Of a stretch of DNA of 64,000 bases, positions 63,781 to 64,000 are shown one piece after another. The notes under the pieces are model-generated. The model searched no databases. It had not been told where the DNA came from and worked only from the letters and a program-made list of their open reading frames with translations. The DNA is from Virgibacillus aidingensis (GTDB taxonomy: Bacteria > Bacillota > Bacilli > Bacillales > Amphibacillaceae): NCBI RefSeq assembly GCF_010994035.1, contig NZ_WIXN01000016.1, positions 1-64,000 of the forward strand, given 5' to 3'. Every line of letters begins with the position of its first letter. Within the stretch, counting starts at the first letter, position 1. Both the position numbers and the translations under genes were made by a program.

Positions 63781-63825
63781 CAAGGGAACCTTAATTCGCA
63801 GTTATTTAAAGGTTCCCTTGTTTTT
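63781..63825 (+). terminator. Strong terminator after GH31 gene
   Basis: CAAGGGAACCTT (63781-63792) and AAGGTTCCCTTG (63809-63820) make a perfect 12-bp stem followed by TTTTT. The remaining sequence to 64000 shows no gene. Confidence 0.9.
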
Positions 63826-64000
63826 ACAGTGAAAATGTTAAGGACCAGCACAGGATAAGGACGTCCAAGTAACCTGATACCATTATACTGTGACAAATAC
63901 ATTCATTGAGAGGTATATTTTATACCAATGCAATCTCAAAAAAACGTCATCATCCCCTGAATTTAATTACATTATTTTGAGTATTTTTATAGCTATCTGG

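Noticed and set aside
1-64000. tRNA, rRNA, riboswitch or T-box elements
   Set aside because: I saw no tRNA cloverleaf ends, rRNA blocks or recognised riboswitch cores in the intergenic regions by eye; a covariance-model scan was not possible.

Overview
The window reads as chromosome of a low-to-moderate GC Gram-positive bacterium of the Bacillaceae, probably a halophilic or alkaliphilic genus such as Virgibacillus, Oceanobacillus or Lentibacillus. This rests on strong AGGAGG-type ribosome sites, frequent TTG/GTG starts, cre-type CcpA sites, YwqH/YwqI/LXG genes, Firmicutes-type GalT, lipoproteins, and very acidic secreted proteins. The genus is inference.

Region 1 (1-14.4 kb) is mixed. It holds a beta-CASP metallo-beta-lactamase RNase-like protein, a coiled-coil protein, and a type VII secretion LXG effector operon followed by three tandem copies (one truncated) of a small lipoprotein that may give immunity. 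A minus-strand peptide-scavenging unit (family 5 binding lipoprotein, M14 peptidase, Pcp) and a HAD phosphatase follow.

Region 2 (14.8-22.9 kb) is a galactitol-type operon: PRD regulator, PTS EIIA/EIIB/EIIC, a zinc dehydrogenase, a frameshifted deoC, a small membrane protein and GatD. A cre site overlaps its promoter.

Region 3 (23-34.7 kb) is a galactose/tagatose-6-phosphate operon (LacR-type regulator, LacA, LacB, Gat-family PTS, LacC, LacD). It is followed by a 1716-residue secreted GH2 beta-galactosidase with its own promoter and six in-phase decamer repeats.

Region 4 (35.5-43.5 kb) is a GalNAc/galactosamine operon: GntR regulator, AgaS, mannose-family PTS EIIB/C/D/A, a GalNAc-6-P deacetylase, and a second nearly identical lacC-lacD pair.

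Region 5 (43.6-63.7 kb) covers galacto-N-biose use and extracellular glycan attack. It has galE-galT and an AraC regulator on the minus strand; an ABC binding protein with two permeases, a small membrane protein, a ROK kinase and GH112 phosphorylase on the plus strand; then a secreted sialidase and a GH123-type enzyme (minus), and a giant secreted GH31 enzyme (plus).

Together regions 2-5 look like a mucin or glycolipid O-glycan utilisation locus. Sialidase, beta-galactosidase, GH123 and GH31 trim sialic acid, Gal, beta-GalNAc and alpha-GalNAc outside the cell. PTS systems import Gal and GalNAc, and an ABC transporter imports galacto-N-biose. Galactose-6-P, galactosamine-6-P and galactitol-1-P routes all meet at tagatose-6-P (LacC, LacD), while galactose-1-P goes through GalT/GalE. 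All four secreted glycosidases end in the same roughly 70-85-residue helical module (FIMAH-like). A shared GntR operator motif links the GalNAc operon to the GH123 gene, and a shared promoter layout links lacR to the beta-galactosidase.
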